The notes: generated by a model not told the origin, from the letters alone. Counted from the first letter of the stretch, positions 51,318 through 57,891 are shown. The stretch is DNA of 64,000 nt from Phenylobacterium sp. (GCF_030693625.1 NZ_JAUYAF010000019.1:1-64000); one strand, 5' to 3'. Program-made: numbers and translations.

Positions 51318-51875
51318 ATGTTCGGTGTCGTCGGCGTTGGGAATTTGCAGGAACTGGAACGGGAGAACGCGTTCGTCGGGGTGTTCCTGGCGACTGGCTA
51401 CGACGTCTCAGCTCTCAGCTGGCTTACGTCGGTGTGGGATACGCTCCACTTCCAAAGCGGTCCACGTTGGCATCTGGCAGCACCAACCACTTGGCCAGTT
51501 CGGGGCGATCGGGCTGAAGTCGCGGTGAGCAATTACGATGTCCGCCTGTCGCTCGATCTGGCGAGAATGTATGGCCTAACTCAGAGCGACCTGCCGTGCA
51601 TCGTGCTCGACTCTTTCACCGACGATCTGCATCAGCTGCACATCCCGTTCCCTGAATCCGAACGTGACCGCAGGCGCCTGATCGAGGTCATTTGCCGGTA
51701 CGTAGCCTCGCATGGTCCGGCGGGCTGGCCAGAAGATTGGAAGCCGGGGTGGCGGGGCAAGCTCAATGCCGGGCTGTTTGACCACCTTCAGCGCGACCAG
51801 ATTTTCCGTGCCGGTCTCAAGTTTGTCCCGCACGTTGGAACGCTACTGCTGAAGGCAGTGGCTAGGCGGCCCTGA
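51318..51875 (+). CDS. lone plus-strand cargo protein
   Basis: 185 residues opposite to the late operon, between terS and a metallopeptidase gene. It begins MFGVVGVGNLQELERENAFVGVFLATGYDVSAL and has an alpha/beta look (AVSNYDVRLSLDLARMYGLTQSDLPCIVLDSFTDDLHQLHIPFPES), then a helical part and a basic C-terminus. It converges on the next gene with a 14-bp overlap. The arrangement (own strand, own promoter, packaging-gene border) is typical of morons. I recognise no domain. Confidence 0.65.
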   Translation: MFGVVGVGNLQELERENAFVGVFLATGYDVSALSWLTSVWDTLHFQSGPRWHLAAPTTWPVRGDRAEVAVSNYDVRLSLDLARMYGLTQSDLPCIVLDSFTDDLHQLHIPFPESERDRRRLIEVICRYVASHGPAGWPEDWKPGWRGKLNAGLFDHLQRDQIFRAGLKFVPHVGTLLLKAVARRP

Positions 51876-52482
51876 GCAATCGACAGGTCCCGCAGGCCTG
51901 CGATATCTGGACGGCGCCAACCTCAGGACGGCGACAGGCAACCTCAACGAGGGCCTGGGTTGCGCCGGCTGCTGCACCGACCCCGTACCGGCGAACGATG
52001 GACACGAACTCCTCCACATCGTGTCCTCTGATCGCGAAGGTTGGCTTGCCGCTCTTTCGGAACTTCGGACCCATCGGGCCCATCTCCTGGCCAGCGTGGA
52101 GCAGCTCGTGCTCGACCAGGCTGCAGAACTCGGTTACGTCGCACTGGGCGGCATAGGAGGCGTCGAGGGTGATCAGGAAGTCCGGCACGGAGCCGAACCA
52201 CTCTTCGATCTGCTGCTCAGCCCTGGCCTTTTGCCACTTCCCCATGGCCATTGGAGGCATGATCTCGCACTGGCCGACAATGCGGTGTCCGGCCCTGGTG
52301 TTCGGGACCGTTGTCCACATGAAGGCGAGCGAGGCGTGGCGAAGGTGGGCGTGCTCCTCATTCAGGAGCGTGGCGTCTTCGTCGATGAAGGTGTCGATCG
52401 CCCACTGCAGCACATCATGGGCAGGGACGAAGGCCGGTGACGCGAAGCCTTCGAACATTGCTGAAGGAGGGTGAGGCCGCAT
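51862..52482 (-). CDS. putative phage metallopeptidase
   Basis: 206 residues from ATG 52482. A zinc-peptidase HExxH motif is present as VEHELLHAG (His125, Glu126, His129), preceded by PDFLITLDASYAAQCDVTEFCSL. The C-terminus has a CGTC pair. This resembles the putative phage metallopeptidase domain family seen near terminase genes. Its substrate is not known. It has no signal peptide. Confidence 0.75.
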   Translation of the reverse strand: MRPHPPSAMFEGFASPAFVPAHDVLQWAIDTFIDEDATLLNEEHAHLRHASLAFMWTTVPNTRAGHRIVGQCEIMPPMAMGKWQKARAEQQIEEWFGSVPDFLITLDASYAAQCDVTEFCSLVEHELLHAGQEMGPMGPKFRKSGKPTFAIRGHDVEEFVSIVRRYGVGAAAGATQALVEVACRRPEVGAVQISQACGTCRLLRAA

Positions 52483-52501
52483 TGGCGCACAACCCGAGAC
52501 G

Positions 52502-52927
52502 CTACTGGATCGGTTCTCCGCCTGAGCGAAGATGAGGGTTAACTGCCACTGCTTGGCGAGAACGGATCTCGGCTTTTCGTGCGAGCGCATCAAACTGGCC
52601 CTGGGCAGCAAAAAAGCCGAAGACCGCGGCGCCCATAACACAAAGGCCGAACACGATGAGGGTGACGAGATCCGCCCAATCGATTGGGCGCCCTGCCTGT
52701 ACCAGCTTTCCTATCAGCGTAATGGTCGGGATCAGTCCTAACGCCGTGCCGAGGAACGTGGTTGAAAGCCCCAGGACGATTGGCCTCGCAATGTTGGTCA
52801 TCGCTTCGAGTTCGTGGTCGAAAATCATATGCCAAGTGATGGCATCAGGTCTCGTTTCTAGGAACTGGAATGCGGGCAGCCCGTCACCAGAGACCGGAGT
52901 GATTGAGTTTTGGACCGGCAGCGTCAT
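52502..52927 (-). CDS. two-span membrane protein, module B gene 2
   Basis: 141 residues: soluble N-terminal 50 residues (MTLPVQNSITPVSGDGLPAFQFLETRPDAITWHMIFDHELEAMTN), two membrane spans (PIVLGLSTTFLGTALGLIPTITLIG and ADLVTLIVFGLCVMGAAVFGFFAA) and a basic helical tail. Its ATG overlaps the stop of the partner gene (ATGA). Not recognised. Composition is less GC-rich than the late genes, in line with cargo. Confidence 0.6.
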   Translation of the reverse strand: MTLPVQNSITPVSGDGLPAFQFLETRPDAITWHMIFDHELEAMTNIARPIVLGLSTTFLGTALGLIPTITLIGKLVQAGRPIDWADLVTLIVFGLCVMGAAVFGFFAAQGQFDALARKAEIRSRQAVAVNPHLRSGGEPIQ

Positions 52928-53316
52928 TGGGTCGCCGGCTCGAGAAGACCAGCGAAGGGTCGATCAGAACATGTGAACGTGTAGGAGACGCGGAAGGCTG
53001 GTGGGGAGGATGGATTCCCAACGTATGCGTGTACGCAAACCGCAACGGACACCTTGCGTGAATTGATTGTCGCTACGTCGTCCCAATACCAGACTGAGCC
53101 GCCAGGTTGGGGGTCGCCCATGAAGCGAAAGAAATTGGTAACGGGGCCCGTGACTTCACGTGAAGCGGTCGGAAAGGCTGCCGAATGCTCCATAACAAAA
53201 TGGAAGATCAAGTCGTCGATACCAAGTGTCGCTACGGTGTCTCCGCCTGCAAGCACCAGCTCGCCGTGAGCAACGACCTCTCGACCAAGTCCAATATAAG
53301 CTTTGAGGTCGGCCAA
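52924..53316 (-). CDS. soluble partner protein, module B gene 1
   Basis: 130 residues from a TTG start with GGAG upstream. No membrane span; mostly beta with GELVLAGGDTVATLGIDDLIFHFVMEHS and GGSVWYWDDVATINSRKVSVAVCVHAYV. It is coupled by 4 bp to a two-span membrane protein. The 220 bp upstream (53317-53538) contain an AT-rich run (AATATATATTT) that may be the promoter. Function unknown. Confidence 0.6.
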   Translation of the reverse strand: MADLKAYIGLGREVVAHGELVLAGGDTVATLGIDDLIFHFVMEHSAAFPTASREVTGPVTNFFRFMGDPQPGGSVWYWDDVATINSRKVSVAVCVHAYVGNPSSPPAFRVSYTFTCSDRPFAGLLEPATQ

Positions 53317-53538
53317 TCGATCACATCTCCGATGCGAGCTTACTGCCCCGCTTCATTTCGGCAAGGGACATCAAGACCACAATATATATTTCAATGAGGG
53401 CACGACTTCGACTTGGCGATCTCGGCTTGGCGTCTCGCGCCAGTGCCCGAACTCCTGGGGCCTACGGCGCGCTGCGAAAGCGTCAGCCTCGTAGGTCATC
53501 CCGCGCGCCTCGCGAAGCGAAGCACCACCGCATGTATG

Positions 53539-54099
53539 TCACGCGGCGAGTGAGGGCGCAATATTTTGTGCTTGGTAAGTCTCCAGCTCGCTGTGTGACA
53601 CGTTGACCTCCTGCTCGCGGCCGAAGACGTTGAGGAGAAGCTCGAACCGAGCCTTTCCCTTGGCCCTGATGACTCGACCGATAAAGCCTTCCAGCGGGCC
53701 GCGGATGACCTTCACTTGCTGTCCAGCCGCCCACTTGTGGGAGTATTTCTTCCCCTTCACCTTCGGCGCGACGTAGGTGTGGTCGAACTCGTGGAACATG
53801 TCGGCGATGAAGATGCCGCGGAGGGAGCGGGTACTTGCGATGATGGGCGTCCCGAACTTGTCGCACATGATGTCCCGCACCCGGCGATCCGAACGGGCCG
53901 CGTCGAGCGCGTGATCATTGGGCATGACGGCGAAGACGTAGCCAGGGAAAAGGGCGCGGCTGATCGCGACCTTGGGTCGAGCATGCAGAGACCACTTTCG
54001 CTCCATCGGGCAGTAGGCGGTGATCCCCTTCTCCTCGAAGGCGGCCAGGACGCGCTTCTCCTGGCGGCTGACGACGCGGCAGACGAACCAGGTGCTCAT
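53539..54099 (-). CDS. NusG/RfaH-like transcription antiterminator
   Basis: 186 residues from ATG 54099. An N-terminal NGN domain starts STWFVCRVVSRQEKRVLAAFEEKGITAYCP and includes ISRALFPGYVFAVM; a C-terminal KOW domain reads GQQVKVIRGPLEGFIGRVIRAKGKARFELLLNVFGREQEV. A phage NusG paralogue placed immediately before the packaging/structural operon suggests processive antitermination of the late transcript, as RfaH and phage factors do. No ops-like element was identified. The start overlaps the preceding gene's stop by 4 bp. Confidence 0.9.
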   Translation of the reverse strand: MSTWFVCRVVSRQEKRVLAAFEEKGITAYCPMERKWSLHARPKVAISRALFPGYVFAVMPNDHALDAARSDRRVRDIMCDKFGTPIIASTRSLRGIFIADMFHEFDHTYVAPKVKGKKYSHKWAAGQQVKVIRGPLEGFIGRVIRAKGKARFELLLNVFGREQEVNVSHSELETYQAQNIAPSLAA

Positions 54100-54449
54100 C
54101 GGCGAGATCCTTTGCTGAACTTGGAGTAGTAGCCGCGGCTGAACTTCGGCCAGTCGACGGCTTGGCCCTGGCGAACCATTCGCTCGGCCACGTCGGTGTT
54201 GCCGATCAAGCACTGGGCCACGATGCGGTCGTAGCTCTTGCTCTTCCGGGTGCAGACGAGGGTCTGACCGGCGGTGAGGTCGGCGAGAGCGCGCCGTGCA
54301 GCTGGGCCGGCGGCGGTCTGCAGCTCAGGGGCGTCAATGCCCCAGAGGCGGATCTTCAGGTTGCCGTCACAACGGAAGGTGTCGCCGTCGGTGATGGATG
54401 GATCAGCGCACAGGATGAGGCCGGACATGGCGGCTGCGAGGATGATCAT
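54096..54449 (-). CDS. staphylococcal-nuclease-like protein
   Basis: 117 residues. A hydrophobic N-terminus (MIILAAAMSGLILCA, possibly a signal peptide) precedes an SNase OB-fold: PSITDGDTFRCDGNLKIRLWGIDAPELQTAAGPAARRALADLTAGQTLVC. The catalytic DGDT Asp and the R-L-x-GIDAPE block are present; the third-region Arg (KSKSYDRIVAQC) too. Shorter than typical SNases. It lies between the DUF1376 and NusG-like genes. Secretion is not certain. Confidence 0.8.
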   Translation of the reverse strand: MIILAAAMSGLILCADPSITDGDTFRCDGNLKIRLWGIDAPELQTAAGPAARRALADLTAGQTLVCTRKSKSYDRIVAQCLIGNTDVAERMVRQGQAVDWPKFSRGYYSKFSKGSRR

Positions 54450-55129
54450 GCTGCTAGCTCCGAATGGTCCGACGACTCGACAATGTTCAGCCTAGCCCGG
54501 CGCAGCCTTGCGACCTCGGCGCGGCCCGTGGCGATGAACTCGCACAGCTCACTGTTGAGGTCGGGGTCCGATCGCCGGCAGCGCAGCTCATCCCGCTCAG
54601 CCTCGCTGATGGCGAAGGCCCACGAGCGCTCATCGTCGAGACTCTCTTTCTTCAAATCGGAAATTGAATCTTCGTCACAGAGGGTAGATTGCCCTGTAGG
54701 GGCATCTACCTCTGTGGATGATGCTGATGTGCAGCCGTCAAGCACACCTCTAAGCACTGCTTGTGGGGTGCTTGAAGCACTGCTTTTAGCAGCCTTCGCC
54801 CTCCCCCCGGCACTCGCCCGTTCAATGGCGCGACGACGCTTATCCGCCCATCGCACGAGTTCTTCGTCCACCCGCTTGTGACGCCAGACCCCCTCGGCGA
54901 TGGCGAAGAACGGGGCAATGGCCAGCCGCACCTTCTTCCATCGCTTCAGGTCCATGCGGATGATGCGGGCCAAGGTCGCGTCGTCGTCACGCGGCGGACC
55001 GTTGCGCCAGTACCATCGCACCAGACGGCCATAGGCGCCGTCTTGCTCACAGTCCAGGTGGCCGGTGTCTCCGTCCCAGTCCCCAATGTAGAGGGGCATC
55101 CAGGCGTCGGGCTTGGCATCCTTGCTCAT
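54446..55129 (-). CDS. DUF1376-family (YdaU-like) replication-region protein
   Basis: 227 residues from ATG 55129. The DUF1376 signature is at the start: WMPLYIGDWDGDTGHLDCEQDGAYGRLVRWYWRNGP, DDATLARIIRMDLKRWKKV, and HKRVDEELVRW. The C-terminal half is a low-complexity Ser/Ala linker followed by a helical tail. In phages DUF1376 proteins sit with replication initiators or helicase loaders. Coupled to the DnaA-like gene upstream (ATGA). Confidence 0.85.
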   Translation of the reverse strand: MSKDAKPDAWMPLYIGDWDGDTGHLDCEQDGAYGRLVRWYWRNGPPRDDDATLARIIRMDLKRWKKVRLAIAPFFAIAEGVWRHKRVDEELVRWADKRRRAIERASAGGRAKAAKSSASSTPQAVLRGVLDGCTSASSTEVDAPTGQSTLCDEDSISDLKKESLDDERSWAFAISEAERDELRCRRSDPDLNSELCEFIATGRAEVARLRRARLNIVESSDHSELAA

Positions 55130-55452
55130 GCCCGGGCTTCCCTGTCGGAAGCATCCGCGATGGCCGCAGCGCGGCGCGCGTGGGCGCGAACGCCGTGCAG
55201 GATGGTGGTGTGATCTAGGCCGAAGAAACGACCGATCTGCGGCAGGCTCCAGCGGTCTTGGGCCCGCATCTCCATCATCGCCTCCTGACGCGGGTGAGCG
55301 ATGCGGGTGCAGGAAGTGGGAGCCTTCAGCTCTTCGACGGTCAGGCCATGGCGAGCCGCAACTCGCTCGGTGATCGCGGACATGGTGATGCGAGGCCATG
55401 TGATTGGCGGCAAGGTGGAGTGACGCCATAGAGAAACCGGAACGAGGTTCAT
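55126..55452 (-). CDS. stand-alone DnaA domain IV-like protein
   Basis: 108 residues from ATG 55452. The main part matches the DnaA C-terminal DNA-binding domain: RHGLTVEELKAPTSCTRIAHPRQEAMMEMRAQDRWSLPQIGRFFGLDHTTILHGVRAHARR, including the DHTT-IL-G DnaA-box-recognition helix. There is no AAA+ domain. It could bind DnaA boxes at the phage origin or compete with host DnaA. It lies in a block of overlapping genes with DUF1376 and a LexA-like HTH. Confidence 0.85.
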   Translation of the reverse strand: MNLVPVSLWRHSTLPPITWPRITMSAITERVAARHGLTVEELKAPTSCTRIAHPRQEAMMEMRAQDRWSLPQIGRFFGLDHTTILHGVRAHARRAAAIADASDREARA

Positions 55453-55748
55453 GCCGCGCACCTGTCCGCCAGCACCGCCTCGATCCGGCGATTCAACCGC
55501 ATCAACTGGGCCGTCGGCATGGTCTCGTAGTCGGGCCCTTGGTCCACGATCCGCAGCGTGTGGGCCTTGTTCGGCTCCCAGATGATCAGCGCACGGTCTC
55601 GCATTCGCTCCAGCATCTGGGGGAATGATCCACGGCTACGGATTCCGCACGCGTCAGCGAGGGTTTGGATAGACGGCGGGACGCCATTGACCGTGAGCCG
55701 GCGGATCGCAGCCAGGGTCTCGGCCATCTGGGGTGTTGAAGGCGTCAT
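55449..55748 (-). CDS. LexA-type winged-helix regulator (HTH only)
   Basis: 99 residues, starting MTPSTPQMAETLAAIRRLTVNGVPPSIQTLADACGIRSRGSFPQMLERMRDRALIIWE, the LexA N-terminal DNA-binding fold; the S24 peptidase half is absent. The helical C-terminus (TMPTAQLMRLNRRIEAVLADRCAA) could dimerise. Overlapping starts with both neighbours. A repressor/activator role in early gene expression is inferred. Confidence 0.7.
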   Translation of the reverse strand: MTPSTPQMAETLAAIRRLTVNGVPPSIQTLADACGIRSRGSFPQMLERMRDRALIIWEPNKAHTLRIVDQGPDYETMPTAQLMRLNRRIEAVLADRCAA

Positions 55749-55912
55749 GCCCGGTTCTCCAATCCCCATTCGATGAACTCGCGGACGATCTGAGAGCGGG
55801 TCAGCTTCTCGCGCTTGGCGACGGCGTCGATCTCGGCGACCAACTCGCGGTCGGCGGTGACGCAAAGCTGCTTCTGCCGTTGGACGGCGCGCGGAGGCTT
55901 CTTGCCGCTCAC
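55745..55912 (-). CDS. ribbon-helix-helix protein (55 aa)
   Basis: A GTG start (overlapping the preceding stop, GTGA) opens 55 codons: basic N-terminus (VSGKKPPRAVQRQKQLC), one beta strand (LCVTADREL), and two helices (VAEIDAVAKREKLTRSQIVREFIEWGLENRA), a CopG/Arc-type ribbon-helix-helix. It overlaps the LexA-like gene by 4 bp. Likely a small DNA-binding regulator in the early operon. Confidence 0.75.
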   Translation of the reverse strand: MSGKKPPRAVQRQKQLCVTADRELVAEIDAVAKREKLTRSQIVREFIEWGLENRA

Positions 55913-56166
55913 GCCAGCCCCCACGTTTGGCTGTCGTCGGCGAACAGGGCATCGCGGCGCGGGGCCAGGACGCCAGCCATGATCAGGCGCTCGACAACAT
56001 CAGCGCGGGCGGCGCGGCCCGTGTCGGTGAAGCTCCAGACCGTTCCGTCGCGGCTCACGGTCTTCATGATTTCGGCCCCCGCTTCGATCCGAAGTTGGAC
56101 GCGGGATTTTACGACCTTGCGCGGCTTCCTGGGCTTGGCTTGCGCGGCTTCCTGGGCTTGGCTCAT
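55909..56166 (-). CDS. small hypothetical protein (85 aa)
   Basis: 85 residues starting MSQAQEAAQAKPRKPRKVVK; the beginning is encoded by a 23-bp tandem duplication (56118-56163) read in two registers, giving an Ala/Gln-rich then a Lys/Pro/Arg-rich segment. The rest is a plausible helical domain (RVQLRIEAGAEIMKTVSRDGTVWSFTDTGRAARADVVERLIMAGVLAP). Start and stop overlap both neighbours. Function unknown. Confidence 0.65.
   Translation of the reverse strand: MSQAQEAAQAKPRKPRKVVKSRVQLRIEAGAEIMKTVSRDGTVWSFTDTGRAARADVVERLIMAGVLAPRRDALFADDSQTWGLA
56118..56163 (-). repeat. 23-bp perfect tandem duplication inside a coding sequence
   Basis: Two abutting copies of a 23-base unit (on the plus strand each begins TGCGCGGCTTCCTGGG), at 56118-56140 and 56141-56163. 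Because 23 is not a multiple of three the copies are read in different frames, encoding SQAQEAAQ and then AKPRKPRK at the start of the 85-residue protein. The downstream frame stays open. Confidence 0.9.
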
Positions 56167-56336
56167 GGCTGTTGCCTTTCAACCTTCCCGTCGCGAATGA
56201 TCACGCGGGTTCCGATGGGGATTTCAGAGGGGGAGACGCCGGACTGACCCTTGTGGGTCACGACCATCCAGCCGCCGTCCTGTCGGGCGACGCACCGGGA
56301 GACGGCGTCGGATTTCTCAGCGACGCGAACGGCCAC
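56163..56336 (-). CDS. small hypothetical protein (57 aa)
   Basis: GTG start 3 bp from the upstream stop and a TGA overlapping the next start (ATGA). Product: VAVRVAEKSDAVSRCVARQDGGWMVVTHKGQSGVSPSEIPIGTRVIIRDGKVERQQP, compact and beta-rich with an OB/SH3-like strand pattern. Part of the unbroken chain of overlapping early genes. Unknown function. Confidence 0.6.
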   Translation of the reverse strand: MAVRVAEKSDAVSRCVARQDGGWMVVTHKGQSGVSPSEIPIGTRVIIRDGKVERQQP

Positions 56337-56338
56337 GG

Positions 56339-56554
56339 CTAACCCCTCCCCTCGCCAAGGATGGACATGGCGGCATCGAACCGTTCGCGAGCATCAGGAG
56401 AGACCGCAGCACGAAGGCCGTTGAGGGTGGCGCGGCGCTTCATCGCCCTGACGTGTCCGACGTCTTGTGTCGGTGCGGCCAGGGCTGACGCGCGCTCGGC
56501 CTTCTGGAGGCGGGTCAGCCTGCGGCGGGAGAAGGGGTTGGGGATGCGGAACAC
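56339..56554 (-). CDS. small basic hypothetical protein (71 aa)
   Basis: 71 residues from a GTG that shares a base with the upstream stop (TAGTG). N-terminus strongly basic (MFRIPNPFSRRRLTRLQKAERA), then a helical part (VRAMKRRATLNGLRAAVSPDARERFDAAMSILGEGRG). DNA or RNA contact is plausible from charge. Early-operon member, not recognised. Confidence 0.6.
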   Translation of the reverse strand: MFRIPNPFSRRRLTRLQKAERASALAAPTQDVGHVRAMKRRATLNGLRAAVSPDARERFDAAMSILGEGRG

Positions 56555-56781
56555 TAGAAGGGGATCTCGTCATCGAGTGCCCGGCCGAAGCCGAGGTACT
56601 CGGTCTCTTTCAGGTCGCTCACCTCGAAGCCGGCGACCGCGACCATGACGGTGTAGCGGCGGCTGCGAGCGGAACGGGCCAGACGTTGAGCCTCCGCTTT
56701 CGCCGAGGAATAGGTGGCGTGCTTGACGGTCGGCGTGCCGCCGCCCTCACACCAGACCGTGAAGAAGGTCGCGCCGCGCAC
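56554..56781 (-). CDS. small hypothetical protein (75 aa)
   Basis: 75 residues starting MRGATFFTVWCEGGGTPTVKHATYSSAKAEAQRLARSARSRRYTVMVAVAGFEVSDL. The pattern (strand, helix with AEAQRLAR, strand) resembles small alpha/beta phage proteins that handle nothing more specific than unknown partners. Located between the GapR-like gene (3 bp away) and a basic small protein. Confidence 0.6.
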   Translation of the reverse strand: MRGATFFTVWCEGGGTPTVKHATYSSAKAEAQRLARSARSRRYTVMVAVAGFEVSDLKETEYLGFGRALDDEIPF

Positions 56782-56784
56782 GGC

Positions 56785-57051
56785 TCAGATCTCCCCAAGC
56801 GCGGAGAGGTAGAGGTCGAGAATGGCTTCCTCTTCCTGGCGCTTGGCGCGGTCCTGCTTGCGGATCTTCAGGGCCGAGCGCAGGGCCTTGGTTGAGAAGC
56901 CATTGCCTTTGGCTTCGGCGAAAACTTCCTTCACCTGCTCGGCAATCTCGGCCTTCTCGACCTCCAAGCGCTCGACGCGCTCGACGATGGACTTGATCTG
57001 GTTCTGGGCGGTGCCATTCAGGACATCCGCATGTGCTTGGGCGTCAGACAC
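56785..57051 (-). CDS. GapR paralogue (DUF2312)
   Basis: 88 residues almost identical in pattern to Caulobacter GapR: HADVLNGTAQNQIKSIVERVERLEVEKAEIAEQVKEVFAEAKGNGFSTKALRSALKIRKQDRAKRQEEEAILDLYLSALGEI. GapR tetramers clamp overtwisted, AT-rich DNA ahead of replication and transcription. A phage-encoded copy could help replicate phage DNA, compete with host GapR, or act as a nucleoid protein. The basic KIRKQDRAKRQEEE block is conserved. Confidence 0.92.
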   Translation of the reverse strand: MSDAQAHADVLNGTAQNQIKSIVERVERLEVEKAEIAEQVKEVFAEAKGNGFSTKALRSALKIRKQDRAKRQEEEAILDLYLSALGEI

Positions 57052-57141
57052 AGGTTTGCTCTCCTAATCAGCCCTCAGGCTGCTGGTGGTTTTCGGTGTG
57101 GGCTGGTCGCTTAGGGGGCGATCAGCGGTCGCTATTTGTTC

Positions 57142-57321
57142 TCAGGCCGCGAGGCCCTCGATCATGTCGAGGACGGCATCAGCCGTCCGCCTCGCGGTCG
57201 TGCCGGCGCCGGCTGCCAGCCATCCGGCCAGCGCCAGCGGCGCCCAGGCCAAGACGAGCAGGCAGATCGCGGGCCATCGCAGCCAACTCGTCAGCGGCGG
57301 CGGCTTGTTGTTCGGATTCAT
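57142..57321 (-). CDS. small membrane protein nested in the 3' part of the next gene
   Basis: 59 residues from ATG 57321 in a different frame from 57179-57637. A proline-rich start (MNPNNKPPPLTSWLRW), one membrane span (PAICLLVLAWAPLALAGWLAAG), and a short cytoplasmic tail (TADAVLDMIEGLAA). The overlap is 143 bp. The span is hydrophobic enough to look real, but the overlap and lack of a strong Shine-Dalgarno reduce certainty. Confidence 0.4.
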   Translation of the reverse strand: MNPNNKPPPLTSWLRWPAICLLVLAWAPLALAGWLAAGAGTTARRTADAVLDMIEGLAA

Positions 57322-57637
57322 GGGCGAGCCTTTCACGCTCGGAATGCACCCACGAGCGGAGGGCGGTCTGCGTCCTGATCTCCAGGATGAGCAGCCCAAG
57401 GCCGAAGCCGCCGCGGGGATGGTCGATGATCTTGTCGATGGTGGGTTGGCTGATCTGAGCGGCGAACAGGCCCTTGGCCTCGCCCTCCGTCAGGCCCCAC
57501 TCGGCCATGGCGCACTTCACGCCATTGAGCGGCCAGCGGCGCCGGGCGTAGAGGGCCCAGGCGTTCTTGGTGCTCAGCTTGGCCACGGATGATTTCACGA
57601 CAAAGTCGGATGAGATTTCGCCCACGATGATCCTCAT
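57179..57637 (-). CDS. hypothetical early protein (152 aa)
   Basis: 152 residues starting MRIIVGEISSDFVVKSSVAKLSTKNAWALYARRRWPLNGVKCAMAEWGLTEGEAKGLF, with a middle that looks helix-turn-helix-like (QISQPTIDKIIDHPRGGFGLGLLILEIRTQTALRSWV) and a charged helical C-terminal third. The final 25 residues (Gly/Arg-rich) are overlapped by a nested small ORF. Phage early proteins of this form may regulate the operon; family unknown. Confidence 0.6.
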   Translation of the reverse strand: MRIIVGEISSDFVVKSSVAKLSTKNAWALYARRRWPLNGVKCAMAEWGLTEGEAKGLFAAQISQPTIDKIIDHPRGGFGLGLLILEIRTQTALRSWVHSERERLAHESEQQAAAADELAAMARDLPARLGLGAAGAGRMAGSRRRHDREADG

Positions 57638-57687
57638 GATTGCACCGTGGGCTGAGGGCGCACGGGGCGCTCGGAGGTTCGGCGAAG

Positions 57688-57843
57688 GTGGGAGGACGGC
57701 GGAGAGATCGAGATGCGTGGCGAGCGGCCCTGCGGTGCTTGGAGGCGTGCGGAGGCCGGGACGATTTGACGAGGCGAGCGCTGGCGAAAGCCGCGCGCCG
57801 CTACATCCAACGGGCCAAGGGCTTGGAGCCCGAGGTCCGATGA
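57688..57843 (+). CDS. small plus-strand protein upstream of a terminator
   Basis: From GTG 57688 the frame encodes 51 residues including DAWRAALRCLEACGGRDDLTRRALAKAARRYIQRAKGLEPEVR, a plausible helical protein; an earlier TTG at 57640 is possible. A perfect intrinsic terminator lies 12 bp after the stop on the same strand, supporting a short plus-strand transcript here. It runs against the leftward early operon. Not recognised. Confidence 0.4.
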   Translation: MGGRRRDRDAWRAALRCLEACGGRDDLTRRALAKAARRYIQRAKGLEPEVR

Positions 57844-57855
57844 TGGGAAACTATC

Positions 57856-57891
57856 GGGCAGGGCGCGTGGAGAGACGCGCCCTGCCCTTTT
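57856..57891 (+). terminator. perfect intrinsic terminator, plus strand
   Basis: GGGCAGGGCGCGT (57856-57868) pairs with ACGCGCCCTGCCC (57875-57887), 13 bp with a 6-base loop, followed by TTTT. It faces rightward. Its only plausible client in view is the short ORF just upstream, or an RNA without a long ORF. Confidence 0.85.
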
